A stretch of DNA of 43,418 bases from Oscillospiraceae bacterium (GTDB taxonomy: Bacteria > Bacillota > Clostridia > Oscillospirales > Ruminococcaceae). The translations under genes and the position numbers were made by a program. The stretch covers positions 1 to 43,418 of the forward strand of contig JAGBAZ010000053.1 in NCBI GenBank assembly GCA_018110905.1, read 5' to 3'. Under the pieces are notes generated by a model. That model did not search any database and had not been told where the DNA came from. It saw only the letters and a program-made list of their open reading frames with translations. Of this stretch, positions 15,039 through 23,900 are shown in pieces (the stretch's first letter is position 1; each line of letters opens with the position of its first letter).

Positions 15039-15701
15039 TCACTTTTTGGCAAGACCGTAGAAAAGCAAAACTGCCCCGAAAATATGCAGAATCGTATGCT
15101 TGCAAAGAAATACATAATAATTTATGAAGAACCTGTGCATTGCAGAAAGCAGATGGAAAACATGTATTCCGAAAAACTGCAGGACCATAAATCCGGTGGT
15201 GCAAAGGCAGATTATAATTCCGAGGACAAGAAAAACAGTTTTGAGATATTTGTTTTCCACATAAAGTCTTCCGATATATGATATGAATGCGGAAATTCCT
15301 ATTCCGGCGAAAACAACCGTAAGCGGTTTCCAGACAAGAACAGCAAAAGCGCTGTAAAAAACATCATAGGAAGTGCTGATATAATCGTGAAGCGGTTTTT
15401 CAAAAATAATCATCAGCAGGGAAGAGAAAACATATAAAAGTGTGAACCCTATTCCAAGATAAAGATGTGTTTTTTTGCCGCGGAGCTCCTTGATTCCTGT
15501 CGGAATACCGTCAACAAGTTCATCAATGCTGATGTCAAAAATCTGTGCGATTTTTGTAAGAGTTTCAATATCCGGCTCTGTTTTTCCGTTTTCCCAGTTG
15601 GAAACCGCCTGGCGTGTAACGTTTATTTTTTCAGCGAGTTCCTCTTGCGTTATTCCGATTTTGTTTCTTGTCTTTTTAATGTTTTCACCAACAGAAGTCA
15701 T
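15039..15701 (-). CDS. XRE-family HTH regulator with C-terminal membrane domain, 220 aa
   Basis: The N-terminus is a Cro/C1-type HTH (IKKTRNKIGITQEELAEKIN, then VTRQAVSNWENGKTEPDIET) followed by the frequent IDELVDG boundary. Residues about 78-220 hold four hydrophobic segments, with no enzymatic motif. It is probably a membrane-tethered repressor. The leader, AAAAGGAGGCGATTTTT before ATG 15701, is nearly identical to that of the XRE gene at 33566, which suggests paralogy. The octamer palindrome lies directly after its stop. No target gene is adjacent, so autoregulation is the simplest guess. Confidence 0.9.
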   Translation of the reverse strand: MTSVGENIKKTRNKIGITQEELAEKINVTRQAVSNWENGKTEPDIETLTKIAQIFDISIDELVDGIPTGIKELRGKKTHLYLGIGFTLLYVFSSLLMIIFEKPLHDYISTSYDVFYSAFAVLVWKPLTVVFAGIGISAFISYIGRLYVENKYLKTVFLVLGIIICLCTTGFMVLQFFGIHVFHLLSAMHRFFINYYVFLCKHTILHIFGAVLLFYGLAKK

Positions 15702-15727
15702 AAAAATCGCCTCCTTTTGCTGATTTG

Positions 15728-15756
15728 ATTATACCACAGAAGCTGAAAAAGTCACG
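15728..15756 (-). promoter_or_regulatory. Promoter of the XRE gene at 15039
   Basis: On the minus strand TGGTATAAT (TATAAT at 15733-15728) is an extended -10; the -35 at 15756-15751 (CGTGAC) is weak with a 17-base spacer. Confidence 0.6.
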
Positions 15757-15787
15757 CAATGTTTTGTTGCTTATGAAAAAACGGCAT

Positions 15788-15821
15788 AAAAAAGCCCTTC
15801 GCAAATGCGAAGGGCTTTTTT
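15788..15821 (-). terminator. Intrinsic terminator of nifJ
   Basis: A long stem around AAGCCCTTCGCA / TGCGAAGGGCTT with A- and T-runs on either side. It lies just beyond the nifJ stop on the minus strand. Confidence 0.92.
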
Positions 15822-15839
15822 GTTTTATATCTGCAAGAA

Positions 15840-18800
15840 TTATTTGCCTGCAAGTTTTTCAAGATGTTCATATTTTTCAGCGGCGTTTTTCTCTGCTTTG
15901 TCGAAGAGAACTTCGGCTCTGTCGGGGAATGCACGCATAAGGCTGGAATAACGAACTTCACTCTTGATGAATTCTTTATAGTCCGCAGTAGGTGCAGCGG
16001 AATCAAGCTGGAAGGGATTTTCGCCTTTTTCAGCAAGTCTGGGATCAAAGCGGAAGAGGTGCCAGTAACCTGCTTCAACAGCACGTTTTTCTTCTGCCAT
16101 TGCGTTGCCCATGCCGCCTTTGATACCATGGTTGATGCAGGGCGCGTAAGCAATGATAAGGGAAGGACCGTCGTAAGCTTCTGCTTCGGAAATTGCTTTA
16201 ACAGCCTGTGCCATGTTCGCGCCCTGTGCAATCTGTGCAACATAGATGTAGCCATAGCTCATTGCAATTGCTGCAAGGTCTTTCTTCTTAACGTCTTTAC
16301 CTGCGGCTGCAAACTGTGCAACTGCGCCGGTAGGAGTTGCTTTGGAGGACTGACCACCGGTGTTGGAGTAAACTTCGGTATCGAATACAAGGATGTTGAT
16401 GTTTCTGCCGGAAGCAAGAACGTGGTCAAGACCGCCGAAACCAATGTCATAAGCCCAACCGTCGCCGCCGAATGCCCAGACGGATTTTTTGGCGAGGTAG
16501 TTTTTGCCTTTAAGGATTGCTTTTGCTTTGTCGCAATCACAGGCGGTAAGAGCCTCAACAAGTTCTCTGGTTGCAACAGCGTTTGCTTCGCCGTCGTTAA
16601 GGGTTTCAAGATAGTTGTTTGCGGCTGCAACAGCGGCAGGGTTGCTTCCGTTTTCAGCAACATCTTTTACTTTTGCGATATAGCTGCTGCGGATAGCTTC
16701 CTGACCGAGGAACATTCCGTAACCGTATTCTGCGTTATCCTCGAAAAGGGAGTTTGCCCATGCGGGACCTTTGCCTTCTGCGTTCTTGGTATAAGGAGTG
16801 GAAGGTGCGGAACCGCCCCAGATGGAGGAACAGCCGGTTGCGTTTGCGATATACATTCTGTCGCCGAAGAGCTGGGTTACGAGTTTTGCATAAGGAGTTT
16901 CGCCGCAACCTGCGCAAGCGCCGGAGAATTCAAGGAGAGGACGGCGGAACTGGGAACCTTTGAGAGTGTTGGGTTTGAATTTCTGTGCAACTTCGATTTT
17001 TTCGGGGATGTCAACGCCGTAATCGAAAACTTTCTGTTCGCCGAGCTGGCTGTCGAGAGCTTTCATTTCAAGAGCTTTAACGCCTTTTTTGCCGGGGCAG
17101 ACGTTTACGCAGGAACCGCAGCCGGTGCAGTCAAGTGCGGAAACGGTAAGTGCAAAGGTTTTGCCGGGAAGACCGGTCATAGGAAGGGTTTTGGTGCCTT
17201 CGGGAGCATTTGCAAGTTCAGCATCATCAAGAACAACGGGTCTGATTGCAGCATGAGGACATACATAGGAGCACATGTTGCACTGGATGCAGTTTTCGGG
17301 GAGCCATTCGGGAACGTCAACTGCGATACCGCGTTTTTCATAAGCGGCGGAACCGGCGGGGAAGGTACCGTCTTCACGTCCGGAGAATACGGAAACGGGA
17401 AGTTTGTCACCTTTCTGTGCAGCAACGGGAACAAGGATGCTGTTGATGAAATCTACGATTTCTTTATCTTCGCCGGTTGCAACAGGAGTGGGGATAGCAC
17501 CTTCTGCTTTTGCCCATTCGTCAGCAGGATAATCAACTTTGGTAAAGCTGGTCATACCGCGTTCGATTGCTTTATAGTTCATTTCGACAACAGCATCGCC
17601 TTTTTTGCCGTAGCTTGCGTATGCTGCTTCTTTCATGAATTTTTCAGCTTCTTCTGCGGGAATGATTTCGGTAATTTTGAAGAAAGCGGACTGGAGAATG
17701 GTGTTGATTCTTCCGTTAAGACCGATTTCTTTTGCGATGGAGATACCGTCGATGGTGTAGAGTTCGATTTCGTTTTCAGCAATGAAGCGTTTTACATCGC
17801 CGGGAAGACGTCTGCCGAGTTCTTCAATGTCCCATGCGCAGTTGAGAAGGAATTTGCCGCCTTTTTTGAGGACAGCAGTCATGTCATATTTATCAATATA
17901 AGAGGGGTTGTGGCATGCAACAAAGTCTGCTTTGTTGATGTAATAAGTGGATTTGATGGGGGATTTTCCGAAACGGAGGTGGGAAATGGTTACACCGCCG
18001 GATTTTTTGGAGTCGTATGCAAAATAACCCTGTGCATAAAGATCGGTGTGGTCGCCGATGATTTTGATGGAGTTTTTGTTTGCACCGACAGTACCGTCGG
18101 AACCAAGACCCCAGAACATGCAGCTCATGTTGCCTGCGGGAGTGGTGTCGGGGTTTTCAGTGATTTCGAGAGAAAGGTTGGTAACGTCATCTTCGATACC
18201 GAGGGTAAAGGTGTGTTTGCCGTTTGCTTCTGCATTGCGGTAAACAGCAATGATCTGTGCAGGGGTGGTATCCTTGCTGCCAAGACCGTAGCGGCCGCCG
18301 AGAAGTTCAACGTTCTCGAACTGAGTTCCGCGAACTGCTGCTGCAACGTCGAGATAAAGAGGTTCGCCGATGGAGCCGGGTTCTTTGGTTCTGTCAAGAA
18401 CGGTGATGGTTTTTGCGGTTGCGGGGATAGCGTTGATAAGGTGGCATTTGCTGAAAGGTCTGTAAAGACGAACTTTAACAAGGCCGTATTTGCCGCCGTT
18501 TGCGTTGAGGTAATCGATGGTTTCTTCAATGGTGTCGCAAACAGAACCCATTGCTACGATGATGTGTTCTGCATCTTCTGCACCGTAATAGTTGAAGAGT
18601 TTGTAATCGGTGCCGATTTCTGCGTTTACTTTGTTCATATATTCTTCAACAACTGCGGGAAGAGCATCGTAGAATTTGTTGGCTGCTTCGCGTGCCTGGA
18701 AGAAAATATCGGGGTTCTGTGCGGTACCGCGGGTTACTGGGTGGTTGGGGTTAAGTGCGTGTTCGCGGAAAGCTTCGATTGCGTCAAAGTCTGCAAGTTT

Positions 18801-19376
18801 TGCAAGCTGGTCATAATCCCATACTTCGATTTTCTGAATTTCGTGAGAAGTTCTGAAACCATCGAAGAAATGTACGAAAGGAACGCGGCCCTTGATTGCG
18901 GAAAGGTGTGCAACAGGACCAAGGTCCATAACTTCCTGGGGATTTCCGGAGCAAAGCATTGCAAAACCGGTCTGGCGGCATGCGTAAACGTCGGAATGGT
19001 CGCCGAAGATGCTGAGTGCGTGAGATGCAAGAGCTCTTGCGGAAACGTTGATAACGCCGGGAAGAAGTTCACCAGCAATTTTATACATGTTAGGGATCAT
19101 AAGAAGAAGACCCTGGGATGCAGTGAAGGTGGTGGTAAGAGCACCTGCGGCAAGGGAACCGTGAACGGAACCTGCGGCGCCTGCTTCGGACTGCATTTCG
19201 GTAACCTGAACTTTGTTGCCGAAAATATTGGTTTTTCCGCTTGCGGCCCATTTGTCAGCAAGTTCTGCCATTACAGAAGAAGGGGTAATGGGGTAGATTG
19301 CTGCAACATCGGTGTAAGCATAAGAAACATGTGCGGCAGCGGTGTTGCCGTCCATGGTTTTTTTAGAACGTGCCAA
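15840..19376 (-). CDS. nifJ: Pyruvate:ferredoxin (flavodoxin) oxidoreductase, 1178 aa
   Basis: This enzyme converts pyruvate and CoA to acetyl-CoA, CO2 and reduced ferredoxin or flavodoxin, the central step of anaerobic pyruvate metabolism. All domains of the single-chain form are present: the N-terminal pyrimidine-binding region (MDGNTAAAHVSYAYTDVAAI, YPITPSS), the gamma region, an 8Fe-ferredoxin insert with CIQCNMCSYVC and CTGCGSCVNVC, and the C-terminal TPP domain with CAGCGETPYAK and ANATGCSSIWGG. Length is typical. The start is TTG 19376 with AAAGGAG upstream, giving the usual MARSKKTMDGN beginning. It is monocistronic with its own promoter and terminator. Codon use is strongly biased, consistent with high expression. 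Confidence 0.97.
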   Translation of the reverse strand: MARSKKTMDGNTAAAHVSYAYTDVAAIYPITPSSVMAELADKWAASGKTNIFGNKVQVTEMQSEAGAAGSVHGSLAAGALTTTFTASQGLLLMIPNMYKIAGELLPGVINVSARALASHALSIFGDHSDVYACRQTGFAMLCSGNPQEVMDLGPVAHLSAIKGRVPFVHFFDGFRTSHEIQKIEVWDYDQLAKLADFDAIEAFREHALNPNHPVTRGTAQNPDIFFQAREAANKFYDALPAVVEEYMNKVNAEIGTDYKLFNYYGAEDAEHIIVAMGSVCDTIEETIDYLNANGGKYGLVKVRLYRPFSKCHLINAIPATAKTITVLDRTKEPGSIGEPLYLDVAAAVRGTQFENVELLGGRYGLGSKDTTPAQIIAVYRNAEANGKHTFTLGIEDDVTNLSLEITENPDTTPAGNMSCMFWGLGSDGTVGANKNSIKIIGDHTDLYAQGYFAYDSKKSGGVTISHLRFGKSPIKSTYYINKADFVACHNPSYIDKYDMTAVLKKGGKFLLNCAWDIEELGRRLPGDVKRFIAENEIELYTIDGISIAKEIGLNGRINTILQSAFFKITEIIPAEEAEKFMKEAAYASYGKKGDAVVEMNYKAIERGMTSFTKVDYPADEWAKAEGAIPTPVATGEDKEIVDFINSILVPVAAQKGDKLPVSVFSGREDGTFPAGSAAYEKRGIAVDVPEWLPENCIQCNMCSYVCPHAAIRPVVLDDAELANAPEGTKTLPMTGLPGKTFALTVSALDCTGCGSCVNVCPGKKGVKALEMKALDSQLGEQKVFDYGVDIPEKIEVAQKFKPNTLKGSQFRRPLLEFSGACAGCGETPYAKLVTQLFGDRMYIANATGCSSIWGGSAPSTPYTKNAEGKGPAWANSLFEDNAEYGYGMFLGQEAIRSSYIAKVKDVAENGSNPAAVAAANNYLETLNDGEANAVATRELVEALTACDCDKAKAILKGKNYLAKKSVWAFGGDGWAYDIGFGGLDHVLASGRNINILVFDTEVYSNTGGQSSKATPTGAVAQFAAAGKDVKKKDLAAIAMSYGYIYVAQIAQGANMAQAVKAISEAEAYDGPSLIIAYAPCINHGIKGGMGNAMAEEKRAVEAGYWHLFRFDPRLAEKGENPFQLDSAAPTADYKEFIKSEVRYSSLMRAFPDRAEVLFDKAEKNAAEKYEHLEKLAGK

Positions 19377-19418
19377 TGTTTTTCAACTCCTTTAATTTAA
19401 ACATAATTGAACATGATA

Positions 19419-19447
19419 ATATTAACATGTATTCGCTTGGGTTTCAA
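19419..19447 (-). promoter_or_regulatory. Promoter of nifJ
   Basis: On the minus strand TTGAAA (19447-19442), a 17-base spacer and TAATAT (19424-19419) lie 43 bases before the TTG start. An ACATG/CATGT inverted repeat with a 10-base gap brackets the -10. Confidence 0.7.
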
Positions 19448-19595
19448 ATGTTTTTGAAAAACTTATATAAATTTACAAAAATATTTACAAATAAATTGAA
19501 ATTTTAATCCTAAATCCAAAAATGAATCTTAAAAAAAAACTCTGGATTATCAATTTTGACGAAGAGTGTCGGATACGTTAACTTTGCAGAAATTA

Positions 19596-19624
19596 TTGAA
19601 AAATCAATCTTTTTATAGTATAAT
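19596..19624 (+). promoter_or_regulatory. Promoter of the hprK-murB-whiA-MATE-dnaE operon
   Basis: TTGAAA (19596-19601), 17 bases and TATAAT (19619-19624) form a near-consensus sigma-A promoter. Confidence 0.82.
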
Positions 19625-19641
19625 AAACTTGGTTTATTATA
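19619..19641 (+). promoter_or_regulatory. Palindrome over the -10 and start region, operator candidate
   Basis: TATAATAAAC (19619-19628) and GTTTATTATA (19632-19641) are perfect inverted arms around TTG. The palindrome covers the -10 and the expected transcription start, where a dimeric repressor would block initiation. Confidence 0.5.
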
Positions 19642-19663
19642 TAAATTAAAGGAGGCAAAAATA

Positions 19664-20638
19664 ATGGCTTCTAATTACAGTGTTAAATTTACAAAAATTA
19701 TAAAGGAGTTCAATCTTGAAAAAATCTGGGCTCCGGAAGATATAAGCGACATAAAAATAAGTACCAACGAAGTTAACCGCCCGGGCCTTCAGCTTACTGG
19801 GTTTTATGAACTTTTTGATCCTTCAAGGGTACAGATTATCGGTAAAACCGAATACAGTTATCTTAAAAACCTCGGCGCAAAAATGTATGAAGCACTTGAC
19901 ACTTTCCTTTCAAAAAAACCGATGGTAATTATTTTTACATGGAATCTTACTGTTGACAGAAAATTCCTTGAACTTGCGCAAAAGTATCAGGTTCCGCTTT
20001 ACAGAACTTCCGAAATGACTTCTGAATTCATGTCCGGCCTTACCCAGACTTTGAGCGTTGCGCTTGCAAAAAGAATAACCCGTCACGGAGTTCTTGTTGA
20101 AGTTTACGGCGAAGGCGTTCTTCTTTATGGTGACAGCGGCGTAGGTAAATCCGAAGTTGCGATGGAACTTATAAAACGAGGCCACCGTCTTATCGCAGAT
20201 GATGCGGTTGAAATCAGACGCGTTTCCAACAGAAGCCTTGTCGGAACCTCTCCGGAAAATATTCGCCATTTTATGGAACTTCGCGGAGTAGGTATTATCA
20301 ACGCAAGAAACCTTTTTGGTATGGGTGCGGTAAAAAAGAGCGCAAAACTCGATATGATAATCAACCTTGAGCCCTGGGATAACGACAAAGTTTATGACCG
20401 CATGGGCGCGGAGGACGTTTACACCAAAGTTCTTGATGTTGAAGTTCCTTTCTACACAATTCCTGTCCAGCCCGGAAGAAACATTGCAGTTATCGTTGAA
20501 GTTGCCGCAATGAACAACAGACAGAAACGAATGGGAAACAACGCGGCTCTTGAACTTATGGAAAGAATAAGCATGCCAAACTGGGATTATGACGATGATC
20601 TCGGCGAATGGGATTCGTATTATGGACTTGATGAATAA
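19664..20638 (+). CDS. hprK: HPr kinase/phosphorylase, 324 aa
   Basis: HprK phosphorylates Ser46 of HPr in response to glycolytic intermediates and reverses it by phosphorolysis, controlling carbon catabolite repression through CcpA. The Walker A motif GDSGVGKSE starts at residue 156 and the family signature ELRGVGIINARNLFG follows at about 206. The N-terminal domain (1-130) is complete. Length is slightly above the usual 310. AAAGGAGG precedes ATG 19664. It heads an operon; murB begins 13 bases after its stop, and the murB ribosome binding site overlaps that stop. Confidence 0.97.
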   Translation: MASNYSVKFTKIIKEFNLEKIWAPEDISDIKISTNEVNRPGLQLTGFYELFDPSRVQIIGKTEYSYLKNLGAKMYEALDTFLSKKPMVIIFTWNLTVDRKFLELAQKYQVPLYRTSEMTSEFMSGLTQTLSVALAKRITRHGVLVEVYGEGVLLYGDSGVGKSEVAMELIKRGHRLIADDAVEIRRVSNRSLVGTSPENIRHFMELRGVGIINARNLFGMGAVKKSAKLDMIINLEPWDNDKVYDRMGAEDVYTKVLDVEVPFYTIPVQPGRNIAVIVEVAAMNNRQKRMGNNAALELMERISMPNWDYDDDLGEWDSYYGLDE

Positions 20639-20651
20639 GGAGGGAAATGTT

Positions 20652-21557
20652 TTGGATAGAAATAAATTTGCTGAATTTGCCAATGAGCACGGTATAAAAT
20701 TTTTTGAGCACGAAGAACTTTCAAAACATACCTCTTTTAAAATCGGAGGACCGGCGGAAATTTTTGCAAAACCGGAAAACAATGAACAGGTTTCTGCAAT
20801 TATAAAATATTGCAAAGAAAATGATATTCCTCTTCTCCCGCTTGGAAAAGGATCTAATGTTCTTGTTTCCGATAACGGAATAGACGGCATTGTTATGTAT
20901 TTCGGAAATGATTTCGGAAAAATTGAAATTATCGATGAAAATACGATTTATTGCGAAGCGGGCGCAGGCCTTGCGGCGCTTTGCAATTTTGCTCTTGATA
21001 ATGAACTTAGCGGACTTGAGTTTGCCTACGGAATTCCCGGATCTGTCGGCGGCGCTGTTTTTATGAACGCGGGTGCTTACGGCGGTGAAATCAAAGATGT
21101 TATTGTTTACGCCGATCATATTGATAAAAATGGAAAAGCCGGAAGATTTACCGGTGAAGAACTTCAGATGAGTTATCGCCACAGTGCTTACAGTGCAAAG
21201 GAATATTTTATCACCGGGGCTGCTTTTAAACTTGAGAAAGGTGAAAAGTCTGAAATAAAAGCAAAAATGGACGACCTCCTCGGACGTCGTTTTAACAAGC
21301 AGCCAATGGATAAACCTTCCGCCGGAAGCACTTTCAAGCGTCCGGAAGGGGCTTTTGCTTCCGCACTTATCGACCAATGCGGCCTTAAAGGTTACCGTGT
21401 AGGCGGGGCAGAAGTAAGCACAAAACATGCCGGATTTGTTGTTAATATCGGCGGAGCAACCTGCGAAGATGTTCTTAAACTTATCAAAGATGTTCAGGAA
21501 AAAGTAAAAAACGATACCGGATTTTCTCTTGAACCGGAAGTTGAAATTTTAGGATAA
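20652..21557 (+). CDS. murB: UDP-N-acetylenolpyruvoylglucosamine reductase, 301 aa
   Basis: MurB reduces UDP-GlcNAc-enolpyruvate to UDP-MurNAc with NADPH and FAD in peptidoglycan synthesis. FAD-binding segments (TSFKIGGPAEIFAKP, LPLGKGSNVLVSDNG) and the catalytic region (YRHSAYS with the arginine, SAGSTFKRP with the serine, EPEVEILG with the glutamate) are all present. I start at TTG 20652 because AAGGAGGG lies 7 bases upstream; a longer frame from 20589 would overlap hprK by 50 bases and lacks a site. Adjacent whiA starts 26 bases later; the rapZ and glmR/yvcK genes often found here are absent. Confidence 0.95.
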   Translation: MDRNKFAEFANEHGIKFFEHEELSKHTSFKIGGPAEIFAKPENNEQVSAIIKYCKENDIPLLPLGKGSNVLVSDNGIDGIVMYFGNDFGKIEIIDENTIYCEAGAGLAALCNFALDNELSGLEFAYGIPGSVGGAVFMNAGAYGGEIKDVIVYADHIDKNGKAGRFTGEELQMSYRHSAYSAKEYFITGAAFKLEKGEKSEIKAKMDDLLGRRFNKQPMDKPSAGSTFKRPEGAFASALIDQCGLKGYRVGGAEVSTKHAGFVVNIGGATCEDVLKLIKDVQEKVKNDTGFSLEPEVEILG

Positions 21558-21583
21558 ATCAAAAGAAAGGTCGGAAAGACAAA

Positions 21584-22501
21584 ATGTCCTTTGCAGCTAA
21601 TTTAAAAGATGAACTTTGCAAAGATGTTCCCGAACAGGAAAGTGCGCTGCATGCGCTTCTTTACGGATTTCTTCTTTTTTCACATAAATTCAGCGCAGAC
21701 GAAATAAGTTTTGCGGTTGTTCACGAACCAACGGCAAGACTTTTTGCGGAAGCTCTTGCAACACATTGCGGAATTTCAGCAAAAATAATCTTTCATGAAA
21801 GGGCAAGAGGAACGCTTTATAAAGTAAGCATTGAAAAAGCTTCGGAAAGAAGAAAAATTCTTGATGCTTTTTATCACATGCCGAAAGAACCGAGCCTTAG
21901 AATAAACCGTGCCAATATTGAAAATGAGGAAGATGTTCCGTATTTTCTTCGCGGAGCGTACCTTGTCTGCGGAAGCCTTACCGATCCGCAAAAAGAATAT
22001 CACCTTGAATTTGGCGTAAGTTATATGAATCTTTCCAAGGATCTTTCAACTCTTATAGGGGAGGTCCTTCCGCAGCCGAAAAGCATTATGCGCCGCGGTT
22101 CTTACATAGTCTATTACAAGGAAAGCGAAAACATTGAAGATATGATAACATATATCGGCGCAATGCTTTCTTCACTTGAAATGATGAATATCAAAATTGA
22201 AAAGGATATAAAAAACCGGGTTAACCGCAGAATGAACTGTGATAACGCAAATATGGACAAAACCCTCAATGCCTCGCTTCAGCAGGTGGAGGATATAAAA
22301 TATATTTTTGAAACAAAGGACGAAAGTTTTTTGCCGGACGAACTTTTACAGGTGGCAAAATTAAGACTTGAAAATCCGGAAATGTCCCTTCGCGAACTTT
22401 GCGGATCGGTCGAACCGCCTCTTTCGCGCTCGGGAGTTAACCACAGACTTAAAAAAATCGGTGAAATTGCAAATGCTTTAAGAAACGGAAAAATTGAGTA
22501 A
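21584..22501 (+). CDS. whiA: DNA-binding protein WhiA, 305 aa
   Basis: WhiA is a conserved Gram-positive protein with an N-terminal LAGLIDADG-homing-endonuclease-like domain and a C-terminal helix-turn-helix. It influences division, chromosome segregation and, in actinomycetes, sporulation. The central FLRGAYLVCGSLTDPQKEYH block and the C-terminal MSLRELCGSVEPPLSRSGVN HTH are diagnostic. Length is normal. The site GAAAGGTCGG lies before ATG 21584. Its last codons overlap or abut the MATE gene start, so translation is likely coupled. Confidence 0.95.
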   Translation: MSFAANLKDELCKDVPEQESALHALLYGFLLFSHKFSADEISFAVVHEPTARLFAEALATHCGISAKIIFHERARGTLYKVSIEKASERRKILDAFYHMPKEPSLRINRANIENEEDVPYFLRGAYLVCGSLTDPQKEYHLEFGVSYMNLSKDLSTLIGEVLPQPKSIMRRGSYIVYYKESENIEDMITYIGAMLSSLEMMNIKIEKDIKNRVNRRMNCDNANMDKTLNASLQQVEDIKYIFETKDESFLPDELLQVAKLRLENPEMSLRELCGSVEPPLSRSGVNHRLKKIGEIANALRNGKIE

Positions 22502-22502
22502 A

Positions 22503-23882
22503 ATGGAACTTATGTATACAAAAAAAGAATTAGTTAAGCAGATGTTTAAGATCGGAATTCCGGTTGCGGCGCAGAACTTTGTTTCTGTTCTTGTAAACAT
22601 GCTTGATACAATAATGATCGGTTCGGTGGGAGAAGCACAGCTTGGTGCGATCAACCAGGTAAACTCGCTCTATCTTTTCTTCAACATGTTTGTCTGGGGA
22701 ATAAGTATGGGAACCGTTGTCATAACCGCAAGATATTGGGGACAGCAAAAAATCGATCCTATCAGAGATATGATAGGTCTTGCGATGAAAATAAATGTCA
22801 GTGCGGGAATTTTGCTTTCCGCTGTTACGATTACAGTTCCGCATGTTGTTATGAGAATTTTTGCAAGCGACCCGGAAGTTATCGCATACGGAATAGAATA
22901 TCTCCGCATTATGGGCTGGTTCTATGTTTTGCCGGCAATTTCCACCACGTTCCTTTCCAACCTCAGAGCAATTCATGATGTTAAAATTTCTGTTGTTGTT
23001 TACACAACAGCTTGCCTTACAAATTTGGTGCTCAACTGGGTGCTCATTTACGGAAATCTCGGTGCTCCGAGACTTGAAGTTGCCGGTGCGGCAATTGCAA
23101 CAGCGATAAGCAAAACTGTTGAGTTTGCTCTTGTGCTCATTTATATGTATAAATTTGAGCACCGCCTTAATTTCAGAATGCATTATATTTTTGCAAAGAC
23201 GAAACAGTATGTGCCGTCTTTCATTAAATTTGGAATTCCGGTTTTCTTCAGCGAATTTATCTGGGGATTCGGAATGACAATGCAGTCTGCAATTCTCGGA
23301 CAATACAGCAAGGAATTCCTTGCGGCTTACAGCCTTGTTCTTGTAATTCTGGATCTTTCAACCGTTGCAATGTGCGGTTTCTCCAACTCTTCGCTTATTC
23401 TTATGGGAAATATGATTGGCGCAGGAAGAGACCAGGAAGCAAAAAAATGGAGCAGATTCTTTGTTCTCGGCGGTCTTGGAGTCGGAGTTTTTATGGCAAC
23501 CATAGTTATGATTATAAGACCTTTTGCTCCGGGATTTATCGTTTGTTCCGAAACCACAGCAAACTATATTCTCAGCATGCTTCTTGTCTGTGCGTATATT
23601 GACGTTTGCTACGGAATGAGCTGGAACCTTGGCGCGGGAGTTCTTCGCGCAGGCGGCGACACAAATTTTGTAGCGAAAATCGACGTCGGCTCGGCAATTT
23701 TTATGAAAGGCGTGGTCGGCGCAATTTGCGGACTTTTGCTTAAACTCGATCCGCTTCTTGTTATGGCGATTGTTTGCAGCGACGAATTTTTAAAAGCGGT
23801 AATTTTCATGATAAAATATCTCAAGGGAGATTGGCTCCGCCACGGAATGACCGTTCACCAGGAGGAACCTGAAACTGTTTAA
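22503..23882 (+). CDS. MATE family efflux transporter, 459 aa
   Basis: Twelve hydrophobic segments in two six-helix halves form the MATE fold. The opening FKIGIPVAAQNFVSVLVNML and the TIMIGSVGEAQLGAINQVNS stretch are typical of the DinF/NorM-like multidrug and toxin exporters, which use Na+ or H+ gradients. The substrate cannot be predicted. I use ATG 22503, right after the whiA stop; a TTG at 22494 overlapping whiA is an alternative, and neither has a strong ribosome binding site, which suggests coupling to whiA translation. It ends 18 bases before dnaE. Confidence 0.92.
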   Translation: MELMYTKKELVKQMFKIGIPVAAQNFVSVLVNMLDTIMIGSVGEAQLGAINQVNSLYLFFNMFVWGISMGTVVITARYWGQQKIDPIRDMIGLAMKINVSAGILLSAVTITVPHVVMRIFASDPEVIAYGIEYLRIMGWFYVLPAISTTFLSNLRAIHDVKISVVVYTTACLTNLVLNWVLIYGNLGAPRLEVAGAAIATAISKTVEFALVLIYMYKFEHRLNFRMHYIFAKTKQYVPSFIKFGIPVFFSEFIWGFGMTMQSAILGQYSKEFLAAYSLVLVILDLSTVAMCGFSNSSLILMGNMIGAGRDQEAKKWSRFFVLGGLGVGVFMATIVMIIRPFAPGFIVCSETTANYILSMLLVCAYIDVCYGMSWNLGAGVLRAGGDTNFVAKIDVGSAIFMKGVVGAICGLLLKLDPLLVMAIVCSDEFLKAVIFMIKYLKGDWLRHGMTVHQEEPETV

Positions 23883-23900
23883 AAAAACAAGGAGGAAAAC

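Noticed and set aside
15864..19400. Plus-strand open frame of 1178 codons antisense to nifJ
   Set aside because: It mirrors nifJ in length and position, is Cys/Phe-rich, has no ribosome binding site and matches no family. Strong codon bias of nifJ removes stops from the opposite strand.
19411..19430. Rex-like operator at the nifJ promoter
   Set aside because: The TGTTAATATTATCA stretch has half-site similarity, but its spacing differs from TTGTTAA-N4-TTAACAA, so I do not call it.
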